NCBI GenBank assembly: GCA_029168955.1
Contig: JAPDOI010000106.1
Coordinates: 767,001-831,000 of the forward strand
Length of the DNA stretch: 64,000 nt
Reading direction: 5' to 3'
From: Aplectana chamaeleonis
Lineage: Eukaryota > Nematoda > Chromadorea > Rhabditida > Cosmocercidae
Below, one piece after another: positions 37,801-50,511 of the stretch. A program made the translations under genes and the position numbers. A model generated the notes under the pieces. It worked only from the letters and a program-made list of their open reading frames with translations, was not told the origin of the DNA and did no database searches. Within the stretch, counting starts at the first letter, position 1. The number at the start of each line of letters is the position of its first letter.

Positions 37801-38237
37801 ATGCAGCTACACGCTCGTAAACCTGATTGAGTTAATTACGGAAATAGATTGGTATGGCTCAGAACACAACGCCTACGCATTTTGAAGCGCCAAAAACGAC
37901 CCATAATGGCGATACACGAGTAAGAGGTTGGCCCCACGCTGTATCTCTCCGCCCCTTCTGTTTGCCGTCCTCTTCCAAAACAGGGTGCTGGGGCAATCCC
38001 ACCGTCGGCGACGTTTGTGGGTGGTACAATCAGTAAACCACATAAATCGACGGCGGTGGTGATGGTCCAGTACCCCTGTTGTGGAGGACGCAAATACAGG
38101 GGCGGGGACAACTTCCCACTCGTGTAGCCGCATTGTGGGCTTTTTTCGACGCTTCAAAATGCAGAGGCGCTGTATTCTGGGTCATAAAATTCGATTTCAG
38201 TAGGTATCTCAATCACGTTTACGAGCGTGTATGCTGT
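37801..38237. mobile_element. TTAA-type TIR element, sister of 13649-14090
   Basis: ATGCAGCTACACGCTCG follows TTAA (37797-37800), and CGAGCGTGTATGCTGTCT precedes TTGA. The interior is palindromic in outline, with AATGCGTAGGCG against its complement and GTTGGCCCC against GGGGACAAC. No transposase frame. Confidence 0.75.
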
Positions 38238-38707
38238 CTTTGAAATTTTCGGTGGCCATATTCCTCATAATTTGGTGTAAAATTCGATGCAGATCGAGCT
38301 TTCAGGTGGCAATAAACAGTTTTATAAAGAAAAAGCGTCAAGTTTAGCTAAAAACTCAGTTTTCTTCTTCGCCCGAATTTTGTCCAGGAGGGTTATTCAG
38401 GGTGCTGAACACAAATGCGATGTTTGCTTTCGGTTTTTGGGCGGCAACGGTAGGTTACGATGAAAAATTGAATTAAACCTATCGTACCCTAAAGAGAGGC
38501 GCTCGAAAAACCAAAAACGAACATCATATTCCTGTCCAGCATCCCAAATCACCTCCCTCAACCAAATTTGAGCCAAAAAGAGAAACTTTAGTTTCTGGGG
38601 TCAACCTACCGTTTTGGGCTTGTAACTTTTTGAAAAATAGTTTTAGGCCGGAGTCAATCACAGTTTTTCTTACTAGTATGTAGTAAGGGCATCCTCACAA
38701 GGTACAA

Positions 38708-38926
38708 ATAAGTCCGCGGCTTGCCTCATCAAGAAAAAAAAAGATTTAAATCTCACCGGCGGATGGCGGTCCAAATTTCACCCGCGGCTGGCGATATGGT
38801 AAGCTGACCAGCAGCGCTCTTCTACGGTCTGAATCGATTAGCGGGCTGGCGCACGCGACTGCCGTGCCAGCGGCGAGCGAGATTTAGATGTTTTTTTTTC
38901 TTGGGGAAGCAAACCACGGACCTAAC
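38708..38926. mobile_element. MITE related to 9169-9280
   Basis: TAAGTCCGCGGCTTGCCTC with AAGAAAAAAAAAGATTTAAA at the left is mirrored by TTTAGATGTTTTTTTTTC and the GCAAACCACGGACC end. The interior is GC-rich and non-coding. Confidence 0.6.
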
Positions 38927-38929
38927 TAC

Positions 38930-41144
38930 ACTTCATTTCGTTAACTTCGAACTACCCTAAAATGGTTTCTCTCGTGAACGATATTCAGCTAAACGCATTC
39001 CATATGAAATCCTATAGTTATCTCTTGAAAAGCTGCTTGAATTCTTGCATATAATGTTTCATTACCTCGACTACGATGTTGCTCAACTTATTCTTTCCCA
39101 TCTATTCCAACATTTCCAGCTTCTATTGACGAACTGCTGTCATGTTTGAGGAATGACTACGACTCTTTGATTTCTAACTTTCATCCCGGTGCTTTGTCAA
39201 CGACTCATGACAGCTGAATCGACGACGCGACAAAAAGTCTACGGAATAGGCAACGGAAAAAGCTAGCCTGATAAATAGACATAGCATGCACGCATTCACA
39301 ACTTTTTATCACTAGACTTCTACTGCCCAGAAACCTGTACCTGAGTGCGAGGCTTGGGGACGCAGATAGGGATCTGGTGAGCTTTCGTATGCTATTGTTC
39401 GTCATATGAGTCGCCTCTCCCGCCCAATTTGGAACACTCCATGAAGAGTGAACGGAAACAGAAAAAAACAGCTGCAAAATAGTATTCTTAATTATTCCTA
39501 TATTTTTTCCTTAGACCCCCTTTTTCCATTCTTTCGAGGAGAATTGTGGATTTGGGGAGGGGATCGTAAAATTGTCAGACTGAACTTTCACCTTGGAGGG
39601 GCTGTTCGTAACACCTTCAGATAATTCTCTAAAATTTAGGTCACCAAGGGAGGGGAGACTTAGCCCCATCGAGATCGGTTACAACCCCCGCTGGACCCCA
39701 TTTCGGCACGGAAGCCACATTTGGAGAGGGAAGGGACTGTGAGAATTTCCAATAAATATGGTCATCAAAGGAAGGAGATCGTAGCTCCGCTGTGGTCCTA
39801 CACAAAGGCCCGCTAAGCCCTGGAGTCAGGCGTCGATTACATCCTCCACCGCCGAGCGGCGCGGCGAAATGCGACGCTATAATGTTGATCGTGCCGTCAA
39901 TATTACAGAAATGCGCGGTGCTGCGCGTACGGCGGCGGGAGTATAAACGACCCTTCACTGGCGGTTGGCTTGTTGATTCAATGCACAGAAAGAGAGAAGC
40001 CTAGGGCCCGTTCGGCCGGCTAAATGTGACGCACGCTGCGCTCCAACTGAGAACTGGGCGGCGTCGCATTTGGCCAGCAGAGCTGGGCCCGAGGCTCCTC
40101 CCTTTCTGTGCATCCGATCAACAAGCCCAGGTAAGTGACGCAGCACTGCACGCGGTCAGCTAAAACTAAACGTGCTCGCCAAAACGTTTTTTTTTAAATT
40201 ACACACAGGGTCAAGCTTACATTTGGTCAATCTCAACGAAGACGAAAGCTGCCTGCGATTCCAGTATGGTCGGGGGGGGGGGGCGCAGACTTCAGAGCGG
40301 AGGAAGAAAAACTGAACTCCGATTGCTCCAGAGAATCTCAGAGAAGAGGAAAAGATTTTAGAAGAACCCAACGTGTTATACTGCTTGAATGAAACACTGG
40401 AGCACAAAAGCCATAAGCTTCCCTGGATGTCCACCTGACGCAAATTTTCTGGCAGCGCACGGTGTAAAAAAAACTCCTTTACAATAATGGAAAAATATAA
40501 TTCGCCGTTTCCATAACGGAAAATTCTGCATTGTCCCGCATATATCGCAAAGTAAAGCCACTTTTCCGCCCACAAACATTTGTGTTCACAGTTTAGAATG
40601 AAATTACCTCGTTTACGTATAGCCTCTCTCCGTCATTTTGAGCCAGTCGAAGTTAGCCGATCATATCGGGCTCATCATACCGAAATATCCCTATCATAGT
40701 TTTGTTTTACTATGAACGACCGCTTCGCTGCTTGCTCAGTACGGTTTCATATGAGCGAGCGAGGCTAAATGTGATGATTTGATTGATTTTCCTTTTATTG
40801 TTGTTGCTTTTGTGGTTGCGCTATTTGACCTCTTCCTGCACAATTCTGGTGATCAAATGAATGAATAAAGAAACTAATAAATAAATACAGTTAAATTTAA
40901 AACTCTAAAGTGAAATTGAGAATGGAATCATCGGAACGGAAAGAATGGGTAGTTTTGCAGAACGTTTAATAAAACTAATACAACCCTCCTTTAAAGCTAA
41001 CGAAATGTGTGAGAAATTTCACGACGCGACTTAACGACCATCGTTATGGCCCGTGTTATTTTTGACGCCTTTGCTCTCTTTGCTATGAGAGACAGCCATT
41101 GTTTGCACTGCACTATAGCTTTGGATAGACATTGAAAAAAACCT
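38930..41144. other. Intergenic, no gene recognised; contains one palindromic MITE
   Basis: 39965-40130 is an imperfect palindrome (GGCTTGTTGATTCAATGCAC against its complement near the right end). 39590-39800 resembles 51770-51890 (GTCGTAGCTCCGC-type words). No host exon recognised. Confidence 0.45.
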
Positions 41145-42309
41145 GGGGCCGTATTCATCATTGAAATGCAGAGTAAATCTTACTTTACTTTAACCTTACC
41201 CGGAGCCGATTACTTACTCACCGTGAAACGGCATTCACCAACACTTACTTACCCGGGTAAGATCCCGCGCAAAATGTGTACCGTGTGCACTCACCGAAAC
41301 ACTCAATAGGCGTCAATTCACAGATTTTCACAGAAGAAATTCTTTTTTTTCGTTTCAGGAGGCTAGAGAGGAGTGCATGGGTTTCGTGATTAATGAAAAT
41401 CTCAGAATACATCAAAGGGGACACTTCATATATAGAAAATACCATCATTTTACTTTACTGAGTTTTTCATTTCTTCTAGATTATTTCAATGGTACTCGTT
41501 TGTTTTTCTCAATCAGAGTTCCACGCTATGGTACAATTTTTCTCTATGAGTATGAGGTTGTAGCAAGGCTTCCTACCACTCTTTTTTGCCCTTTCTTTTC
41601 GACCGAGTTTGATATACCGTTCAAAAGCGCAAATCTGTTTCTATCTAAGGTTTTTTTAGCTTTCAGCTACTCATGGTGGGTCACGAATTTCAGGAGATTT
41701 GGGCAATTTTGTGAATTGTACACCGATCAACCAACGGTAAATATATCACTTTTGGCGAAATACAGCGACGAAAAAAATTGTTTTTGTGTCAACTCAACAT
41801 AAGCCAATTTAGTTGGTGTTCGGTGAACTAGCGCGCGAGGAGCATAAAGCCGAAGAAAGAGAAGTTTATTGGTTGGGTATCCTCACGCATTCAAAATTTA
41901 GTAAAGAAATCAGGTGAGCAGAAGGAAAGAAAGTTCACCGCTTTTTCAAGACTTACAACGGAATCTTATGAGAACGCGGCTAAAAAACGTGAAAAACTGC
42001 AAAATGTTTCGTCTGTGGAAAGCAACGCATTGAATGAGTTTATAAAGACAAACATAACTTATAATTAAACGAGTAGTACAAATTGTCGTTGAAGATATAG
42101 CGCTTCATCGCTATTTCTGCTGTGAGTGTTGGAAGGCGGCAGCTGCAGCCGGCTTGGAGTAAAATTTACCCGACTCCATACGTCGGGTAAAAGTTACCTG
42201 ACTTTTTACCCGAAAATCCCGAGTAAGTAAGCGTGTGAATACCGAGTAAGAGCCAAATTCAAAGAACTCTACACTTACCTCGCGGGAAATCATTGATGAA
42301 TACGGCCCC
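41145..42309. mobile_element. 1.17-kb TIR DNA transposon with TTACCCG subterminal repeats
   Basis: It starts GGGGCCGTATTCATCA and ends TGATGAATACGGCCCC. If the outermost G/C pair is excluded, both sides are flanked by CTG, a possible 3-bp target duplication. Inside each end, TTACCCG or its complement recurs in both orientations, as transposase-binding subterminal repeats do. A 141-codon plus-strand frame (41377-41802) is rich in aromatic residues but shows no transposase motif. It is probably non-autonomous. Confidence 0.75.
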
Positions 42310-45300
42310 TGAACCACTTCTAACAAAATGTGCTCTAAAAGCAATGGTTTTTCAGATTGATTAGCGCCGAGAACAAACCCCGAAATCACGAATAATTTCG
42401 AAATCCTCTGAAAAAATCGACCAAACAGAAAGAGCAACCAGACGAAGCCACCTTTATTTCAACACATGAATCCGCCAAAACGGCGTTCCTCAAACAGAAA
42501 TGTGTCCATTTCTTTAAAGGCCGTGAAAATCTAATCAGTGACGCGGTTCAAGTGAATGGAAAGCGGGAGAAAAGTAGGAGAACGCGCTATTTCAATTTTC
42601 AACTAAAGTTATCGAATAGTAGATGAAATACCCCCACCGAGACTTTGACTGGGGTTAGCAGAGTTCATCCCACTAGATCAAGAATCGAAGCAAATCATTA
42701 TTCGAGCAACCAAGAGCTCAGTCGTAATTACAAACTAATCGATTTTTCGTATATTCAGAACAATCGTAAAATCAAAATACCTTTTTTGAATATTTAATTG
42801 AAAAGTCAAAATATTCTGCGATTTAAAGGTATCCTCCATTTCGGAGCCGAATTCACTCAGTTCCTTCGCGCACTTGTGCGGAGCGAGAGGAAAAACAGCG
42901 ATAAAGCGTGGGGGGAGAAGCAGACGCGCGCAAACGCACGCAATGAACGGAAGTAAATTTCACTCCGGAATAGAGGATACAGCCTACTCGCCCGGAAGAG
43001 TCCCTCTATGAGCCAAATTTCGGAACACAGTTGCAAACAACCGCTGCTGTAGCGCTCAATTCGAAGATGATCGTGCTGGATCTCAGCATGATTGTCTTCG
43101 AGCTGCGTGCCGCAGCAGCATTGATCTGCAACTGCGGACCGGAATTTCGCTCCGATACGGGCAGTCAGTGCCAAGCGGTGACTGTCCCAAGGGACAACGG
43201 GGGGGCAATAATTCTTACAAAATTGAAATTTTTAAGAAGTAACGCGCAAGAATTCTGAGCACAAAATAAAAAACACTTCCTGTGTATGTCAATACCGTTG
43301 AGAATAGCAAAAAATCAATTTCCTTTTTTGAATTTGCACTCAAAATTTTCCACAAAATTTTCACAGAGGGGCATGTGATAAACTTCGATATTTTTCAAAC
43401 ATTTTGGCCAGCCACGGGAGGGGACGTAGAATCGTCTAGGGCCTGGCACAACAATCTGCTTGACCCCGAGGGCGGTAAAATAGATTCTTGGCGCGTTGCC
43501 AAAAGCGTCGCAACCTCACTTGGCCTGCCAAAATCCTTCATTCACAGACTGAGTCAGGTGTTATTTACAGGTGAATCATCATTCCCCCTTGCTTTTCAGA
43601 ATGTTTTTGTTACATCCATGTTTTGTTTGTGTTGCGCGTGGGCGATGATAAGAATCATTCTGTGTTTTGAGAGCCCCTTCACCTTGAAGTTTTAAATGAA
43701 TTTTGGAAAAAAATTGCGCGAAGACCACCCTCCCTTCTCTTGCAATTAGACCTGTTCGATGACACACCTTCTTAAAGAAGAGAAAATTACAATTCTAAAG
43801 CAAATAACAGCTGATCCAGTTGTTGAGTGACGAATCTAAGCAGAGGACCAAAAATCTAGTGTAATTAGTGTTTTAGTCGCAACTGCACCGCCGCCTTTTT
43901 TCCGTGGCAGTAGACTAAACGAGGTCCCAATACTCAGCCTACGTATTCAGTGAGTCCAGCCTAATTCGTTTTTTTTCAGGCGCGCTAGGAACGCAGAATT
44001 TACACTATGGGTGAGTAATTTCCGAGAACGAATAAATGAAAATTTACCGAAAATGCCGGTTAATTTGTTAAACCGATAAGCGATAAACGCGGCGCCCCCA
44101 ACCCCTTTTATCGGATTATCTTCAACCGCAGTGTAAGGCCAGCTCTTTATCGGTTCGTAAAGGTTGCGCCCCCAACAAGGTTGAGCAGGCCGTGGTGCAA
44201 CCTTCCTCCTTGTTGACCAAAATTTAGGGGATAAAACTAACTTTCAAAATTAGCCTTTTTAAAGGAAAATCGCTTTCCCCATTTCAACTTAAGCCATGTT
44301 TTGACTGCACCTGGTCGCTGTGGCCATGCGAGAGACAACTGTTCCGCTTTCATCGCGCGTAATGAAAAAGCGCTCCAATTGTGATCGCTTCGTGGCAAAC
44401 GTCCTACATCGCTGGGTCGCGGTGACGGAATCCTATGTTTTACTGCTTCGCTGCTGGAGGAGCGATTCCCAATGGTCGCTAGTTATCGCTCCATCGCTGC
44501 CATTATGACAGCGATAGAGCGATTGCCAGCGAATGACACGTTTTGTCTGGCGAACGTTGACCCTTTTTTTGGCCAAATCCCTGCAGCAGCGGGTGCAAAA
44601 TCGCTGCGATGAAAAACAGCGGCGATGCAGTCAAAACATGGCTTTACCAAATGGTTTGGAGGAAATTCCCTTTTTATCTGAATTTTTTCAGAAGTTTTCC
44701 AGAATTTTTACGACCCTCCGTTGCGCCGGGTTGCAGCCCTGCTGAACCCTAACCTCCACCCTCCACCTCAGAAAAGTTCGTGCCCCTTTTCCAGCTTGAG
44801 AATTAGTGCGACCCCCCAGAAGGGCCGTGAGCGTCGCCTTGAAATGAAAATCTGGGAGAATTTGATGATTTAGTGAGCATTTTCCAAGCTATACAATTTA
44901 TTTTCATCTCAATTCACTCTGGTTGAAGTGCCCTGCGCATCGTCTCCTATAGTTGTTCATGAAGGGCCTTGACGCTGTTAGTCTTCGATGTGTGTTTTTT
45001 TCTGTTTTGCTCGATGAATGTATTCTATATCTTTCATTACCACCTGATTCGCAAGCGTTAGACACTTTTCGTGTGAGAAACAGCATATTTACGGTGTTAC
45101 CGTAGTCTCTGATGTTTTCCAATTTCTTTGTCCACGGAAGACCTATGCATAAGCGAAATGCAATTTTTTCACATTCGTCCGATAGGCATAACTAGATCAA
45201 AATTAATTTCGGAAGTTTCTATTCACAGAGAAGCAAAAGGACTAAATAACGCATTGAATTTTGGTCAACACATTCACAGTACAGACCATCGCCGCGGACC

Positions 45301-45414
45301 AGGCTTTCCCCTCTTTTTATGACTTGAAGGTCTTAACGTGGCGATATGGTGATTCTAAGCATTTAGTATTGCGAATCGGTACCTGAGGTCCGTGCCGGAT
45401 GTATTAGTACACCA
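42310..45414. other. Intergenic, no gene recognised
   Basis: It holds one GC-rich short repeat (42866-42941, followed by conserved flank to about 43000). 43125-43170 resembles a piece of the TA foldback family (GCAACTGCGGACCGGAATTT). The 137-codon frame 43282-43695 has no recognised feature. Confidence 0.4.
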
Positions 45415-45840
45415 CTAAGCAAGAGAAAATTCTGAAACCTTGTATTCATTTTCGTTGGCAAAGGTGAGACAGAATACTGTGTAATCCTGTGGACGACCGC
45501 ATGCTCCATCCTCGGTATGCCTCTCTTGACAATGAATGGCTAATCCCTCTTGACTTCCTTGTTTCTTACCACAGACAGGGCAGGTAATTTACGAATTTGC
45601 CAATTTCCGTTCCTCCTTCAGTTCACTGCATTGGTCCTCGGAGTACTGATGAACATTCTTCAAGTGCCGGTAGAAACTCTGTTTATGGAGCACCTTGCTG
45701 CAAACAGGGCACACAGAGTGATCAGCGTCAGCTATATCAGAAGAATTATAATCCTTGTGACAGCCGGCTGTTTCGAAAGAGGGCTAACATACTTCCCCCA
45801 GCGCGGAAAATTGTTCAAAATCGATTTGGCTCGCCTTCAC
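45415..45840 (-). pseudogene. Broken C2H2 zinc-finger protein fragment
   Basis: One minus-strand frame encodes CPVCSKVLHKQSFYRHLKNV-H and, 27 residues after that final His (including the stop), CPVCGKKQGSQEGLAIHCQE-RH. Both are clean C-x2-C-x12-H-x4-H fingers. An in-frame TAA (45589-45591) lies between the fingers and a TAG lies upstream near 45786. After the second finger the frame reads QDYTVFCLTFANENEYK and stops at 45415. Paired fingers with such a tail occur in nematode transposon-linked proteins (inference); a decayed host gene is the alternative. Confidence 0.7.
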
Positions 45841-45894
45841 TGAGTTTCGAAATGTTCTGCGCCACTTAATAGATTCAAAGTGGGCTTAAGTTCG

Positions 45895-47566
45895 ATAATC
45901 TGGACATCGTTCTAGGAGAAATAAGACAAAAATTTCGATCTATGGAAAATTTTTGCAATTGCTCCTCAGCATACTTTCCCAAACATTACATATACGAGTT
46001 TTCCTGAGCAGAACTGGAGTTTTTAAGCATTATAGTGTGCTCGAAATGACCTTTTTGAACATGAACTAACGGTATGCCGGTATCAGCTCATCAAACTGTG
46101 TGTAAGATATTGGAGCACAACCTTCTCATGCATTCATCTTGTATTGTCCAATCTGTGAAGGAACACATGTGTTGCAATTAGTATACCGAACCCACCTGGA
46201 TTAATCTATACCCTTTTCTTAGTAATTTTTGCGAGAATCGCATTGTCGAGTGTCGTCTACCCTAACACTGCAGCTATACGCGCCGTTTGGAGGCCGATAT
46301 AACCCTAACATACACTAAATATCGCAATTCACCCAGCTAGAGTAGAGTACATGCGAGGAACTGCAGTGGGCTGTGAGAAAGAGCGCTCCAATGCGACGCC
46401 GCGACGCGAGCGCGCGCCCCCGACGGAGGCGAGGTGTGGTAGATTTACGTAACATCAGTCAGATAAAGGGAAGCTTACCAAAATTAAAATTAAATAAAAA
46501 AAACAGGAAAAATGAATAAAGAACAAAATTGTGCAAAAACGTGAAATACCATTTCTCATATTCATTTACGTCGTTCAACGCTTTGAATACAAATTTTGGT
46601 CACAAAGCCAGGAATTGTCTACGAAATAAGCCGTAAACGTAGAAATGGCGTCTGGGAATACCAAAACTTAGGACGCGTAGTCGCCAGAGATGACATTTTG
46701 CGACGAATTCCATATGTCCAGCGATTACAACGATTCCCCAGAGGCTATGGATTTCCTTCAGCCTCAACGCGCGAGAATGTTCCTGTTAGCCCTACTGATG
46801 ACGCAGTACAGTGTAGATCACTCGCATTTGCCAAACGTGGTTTCGACAAAATTGAAATCTATCAGCCTTTCATTCAATGTCATCATTTCAGCTCCCTGCG
46901 GGGTGCCCATTCATTCGATTTCCATTGTGTTGGGGTCTATACAGGGCGTTCCAAAGTTATTGGCGCGACTTAGCCTATACGTCGTGAGAGTTCTTTATGC
47001 TCGAATTTTTCCTATTATACTAGGGGGGCCGGAGATTGATGTCGTTTCTGGGCATGTCAAAACTTTATCGTCATTTATCAGCTCATTGTTTGGTTCAGAG
47101 GCGTGCCAAAGACATTGTGATGCTATAGTGACTTACAGGCGATAAAACGGCGAAATTCACTTGGTTCCTACGCGTGCTGGTGCGGAGCGGAGGGCAGAGA
47201 CAGTGAGAGAGCGTAGGGCAGACGGAGGCCGAGACGTCGCGGGCGCCGCTCGCGCCTCGAATGATGTGAATTGCGACGTTTTATAGAGGGTATTTACCTT
47301 GAACAATTGAATAACACTTTTTTTTAATTTTGGGTAAAAGGGCCAGCCAAATTCCAGAAGAGGTACATATCCGCCGGCATAGCATGCTTTTTGAGTCAGG
47401 GTCAAGCGGGGTTGCGAAATTTCGAAACGGGGGGTAAGGAGGGTCCCAGAAATTTTGGCCAAAAAAATGAAGGTTAGGGAGATCGCAAAAAAATTCCAAC
47501 CAAAACTGAAAATTTGGTCAATATCTCAAAAATTCTCGATATTTCTGGACACCAAATGGGAGGATG
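45895..47566. other. Intergenic, no gene recognised
   Basis: It contains a GC-rich short repeat at 47170-47256 and overlapping plus-strand frames at 46596-47145 with no recognisable domain. ACAGGGCGTTCCAAAGTTAT near 46938 looks like a mariner-type end, but no partner end was found. Confidence 0.4.
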
Positions 47567-47567
47567 T

Positions 47568-48009
47568 ATACCCTGTCCCAAACGAGATAGCAAGCGAAGA
47601 GTCCAAAGGAGCAGCGCTCCCTCTGCGTCTCTGACATTTTTGGATTGAGGTAAGACGACCTGTACGCAAATACGTATCATGCTCTACCGTAATCCAAAAA
47701 CTGGATTCGACGAGTTTTTCACTTTCTCACTTCTTTTCACATACTTCATTACTCTTTTGTGTTCCTTTCCCTCGAAATGCTCGTGATACTCACTCTCGGT
47801 ACATAAAGTCTTCTTTGGGTGGCAGGGAAAGTGTTTCAGGATATGGATAACAGCTCGGAAGGCAAAAGTCATTTGTTTCCGGATTACGGTAGGACATGCT
47901 ACGTATTTGCGTACGCGACGTCTTACCGTAAACCAAAAATGTCAGAGGCGCAGAGGGAGCGCCGCTTCTTTGAATTCTTCGCTTGCCATCTCGTTTGGGA
48001 CAGGGTATA
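47568..48009. mobile_element. 442-bp MITE with about 130-bp TIRs
   Basis: It starts TATACCCTGTCCCAAACGAG and ends with the complement GGGACAGGGTATA. The arms 47568-47700 and 47880-48009 also share GCGCTCCCTCTGCG and CTGACATTTTTGG. The TA flanks suggest the Tc1/mariner type. Only a short unique core remains. Confidence 0.8.
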
Positions 48010-49141
48010 GCATTGCTCCGGTTCAAGACGCTTGAGCCCGACTGCTAAACGAATTTTCGGCGTTTGACAGTTTTAGTAATAGAATATATTGATTATTTTG
48101 TTTTTTTGAACGACCCGAATATCCGAACACAAATAGTTTCTTTTTTTTTCGAAAAAAAAATGGACTGCCCAGAAACCGTGCAACGAGGGGGGAGGGTGAC
48201 ACTAAAATTTGGATTTTGAAAAAAAAAGCTTGATGGGGGTCGATCAGATTTAAATATTACGCAACCCCCCCCCCCCGCTTGACTCTGTTTTGAGTTTCGC
48301 AAGGGAAGTAACGCCACAGTTGCCACCAAGAACATTTGCGATTTTCATCCTTTCTGCAAAACTGTTTCGAGAGTTGTTGGTGAGAGACAGGTCATGAATA
48401 ATCCTTGTTGAAAACTTCCCAATTGCCCCAGGGACAGGGTACGGCACGAGGTATGGACAAGGCCAATTTTGCTAAGACCCCCCTCCAAGAACCAAACTAT
48501 GGCGATTTTCTCAGACCCCCGGAGCGTTATTTGGTCAGTTTTTTTGTTGTAAAATTTGAAGGATAGCACGATCGAATTCTTCGTTGAAAAAAAAACTGAA
48601 AGTTAACAGTGTATACCCCCATTTCAGCATTGTCCACTTGGTGTCCCGGCGGAGCTCAGACCCCCCCCCCTGTGAACATCCACACCCTGCTCAAGGAATT
48701 TCGGAAAAAAAGCGTTCTCATAGTTTCGCAAAAAGAAAAGTCAACCCAAGAGCGGTTTTTTGTGTTATTCACAAAATATGCTCGGATTTGGCCCAAAACC
48801 CCTTCTGGAAAATGTTTCGTGTGCTAATTAGGATACGAGATCCATTCGTTGATTTATGGATAAAAAATTGGCCGACCTCGTCCGAGCTTTTCTCTGAGAA
48901 GGAATCTTGAATCCCGAAGCGACTTTTGACGGTTTCCAAGATGCTACAATGGAATTGCCATGGAACTTCTCTATAAGAACTATTTGGGCTGGCTAACACA
49001 AATTTTGGGTCCTGAGACGAACCTAATACAATTTTCAACTCGTTAGGAATTCAGCAATATTATTCACTTTTCGTGGAGCTCTGGAGACGTTCTTTTTTCT
49101 AATTTCCTGATGTAATCAGGAAATCTTGAGCACGGATTACT
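48010..49141. other. Intergenic, no gene recognised
   Basis: Homopolymer C and A tracts and dispersed repeat words. No exon, RNA gene or element with two ends was seen. Confidence 0.4.
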
Positions 49142-49242
49142 TAGAGTCGGCACGGATCGTGCTGATACTTCGCGTTCCTTATCGTGCGTATCCAGCGCAC
49201 AATAAGGAACGAAAAGTATCAGTGCGATACATGGCGACTGTA
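49142..49242. mobile_element. 101-bp palindromic MITE (GTCGGCACGGATC family), copy 1
   Basis: TAGAGTCGGCACGGATCG and CTTCGCGTTCCTTAT are mirrored by ATAAGGAACGAAAAG and GGCGACTGTA. Related copies are at 53049-53100 (one arm) and 60220-60366. Confidence 0.75.
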
Positions 49243-49962
49243 TATTCTGTGTCCCATCTTCAGTTCTAAGAACACATTTTTTTCTGAACCTTACAGTGAG
49301 TCATATGCGAACTTGAAGGAGCCGAGATCGTTTAGATCCGTAGGCAGTATTCATTAATCGTTCAGCATAGGCGCTAGTTTACATGGCAACATCCCAGAAC
49401 AACAGCTGACTGCATAAATTTTCACGAAACTTATACTCAAGTGTATGGAATCGTTCCTAGTAGCTTCATAGCAGGTAAAAAAAGCAGTAGAGAAAAGCTA
49501 ATCTTATACTCTCAAGGAAAAAAAAACAAAATCGCAATGTTCGACCACCAGAGAAAATAGAAGCAAAAAAACGGAAAAGAAAATGAAGCTGAAGAGGAAG
49601 ACACGACCGAATGGGTAAACTGAACACGAATCACATAAAAGCACTTTATAGACGTTCATCGATTCAGACTAGAAAATACAAGATAAGACGAGTAGTGAGA
49701 GAACTGATAAGTTGGAAGCGATCAATAAATGATTCACCAGCGATTTATTGCAAAGGGCACTATTCAGCAAGAACCTCGCACCGGAAGAAAACGTGAGAGG
49801 CTGAAGATAGGGTTCGTGACAAAAAAATGGTTGTGGAGTTCTCCTCACGAAAGTACATCTGATGATCACTCTAAAACTGAGCGAAAAGCAGGGGGGGGGG
49901 GGGAATACCCGAAAAAAAAATGGTTTAAAATGGTCCAAAACGGTTGGATTCCCACTCTCCAC

Positions 49963-50511
49963 AGGTGAAGCTGACGCTCCCAAACGCCTCACAGCTTCAT
50001 ACAGTTTACCGCAATGTGAAAAGGACATGGTGCGGTTGCGGTCACACACTAAAACTACGGTGGAAGACGCCAGATTTCATTATGGATCGACAGCACAGCT
50101 GATTTTCTGGGTACATTACGTTTTTCCTTTTTTTTCTTGTTTGTTTCCGCATTATTTTTCTTTCTGACTCTTAATATATTCCAAATAGAGACTTTTTTCT
50201 AGTGCGTGGGGGAAATAAGCCGTTTGTTCGGGCTTCGAAGTGTTTTTTTTTCAAAACTTTGTTTTATAATCGAAAAGAAAAACGGCGAATTCCTCTCGCC
50301 CACTAAGAAAAGCCCCTATTCGTAATATTATTAGAGTCAGAAACAAAAATAATCCCGAAGCAAACAAGAAAAAAGAAAAACCGTAACTAACTCAGAGAAT
50401 CAGCTGTGCTGTCAATCGATAATGAAATCTGGCGTCTTCCACCGTAGTTTTAGTGTGTGACCACAACCGCACCATGTCCTTTCAACATCGCTGTAAACTG
50501 TACATTCACCT
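49963..50511. mobile_element. 549-bp palindromic element
   Basis: AGGTGAAGCTGAC at the left pairs with TACATTCACCT at the right. Very strong arms continue through CATGGTGCGGTTG, GTGGAAGACGCCAG and CAGCTGATT. The centre lies near 50240. Open frames inside arise from the arms and are not credible genes. Confidence 0.8.

Noticed and set aside
46936..46975. Mariner terminal repeat (ACAGGGCGTTCC)
   Set aside because: No partner end or transposase was found on either side, so an element cannot be delimited.
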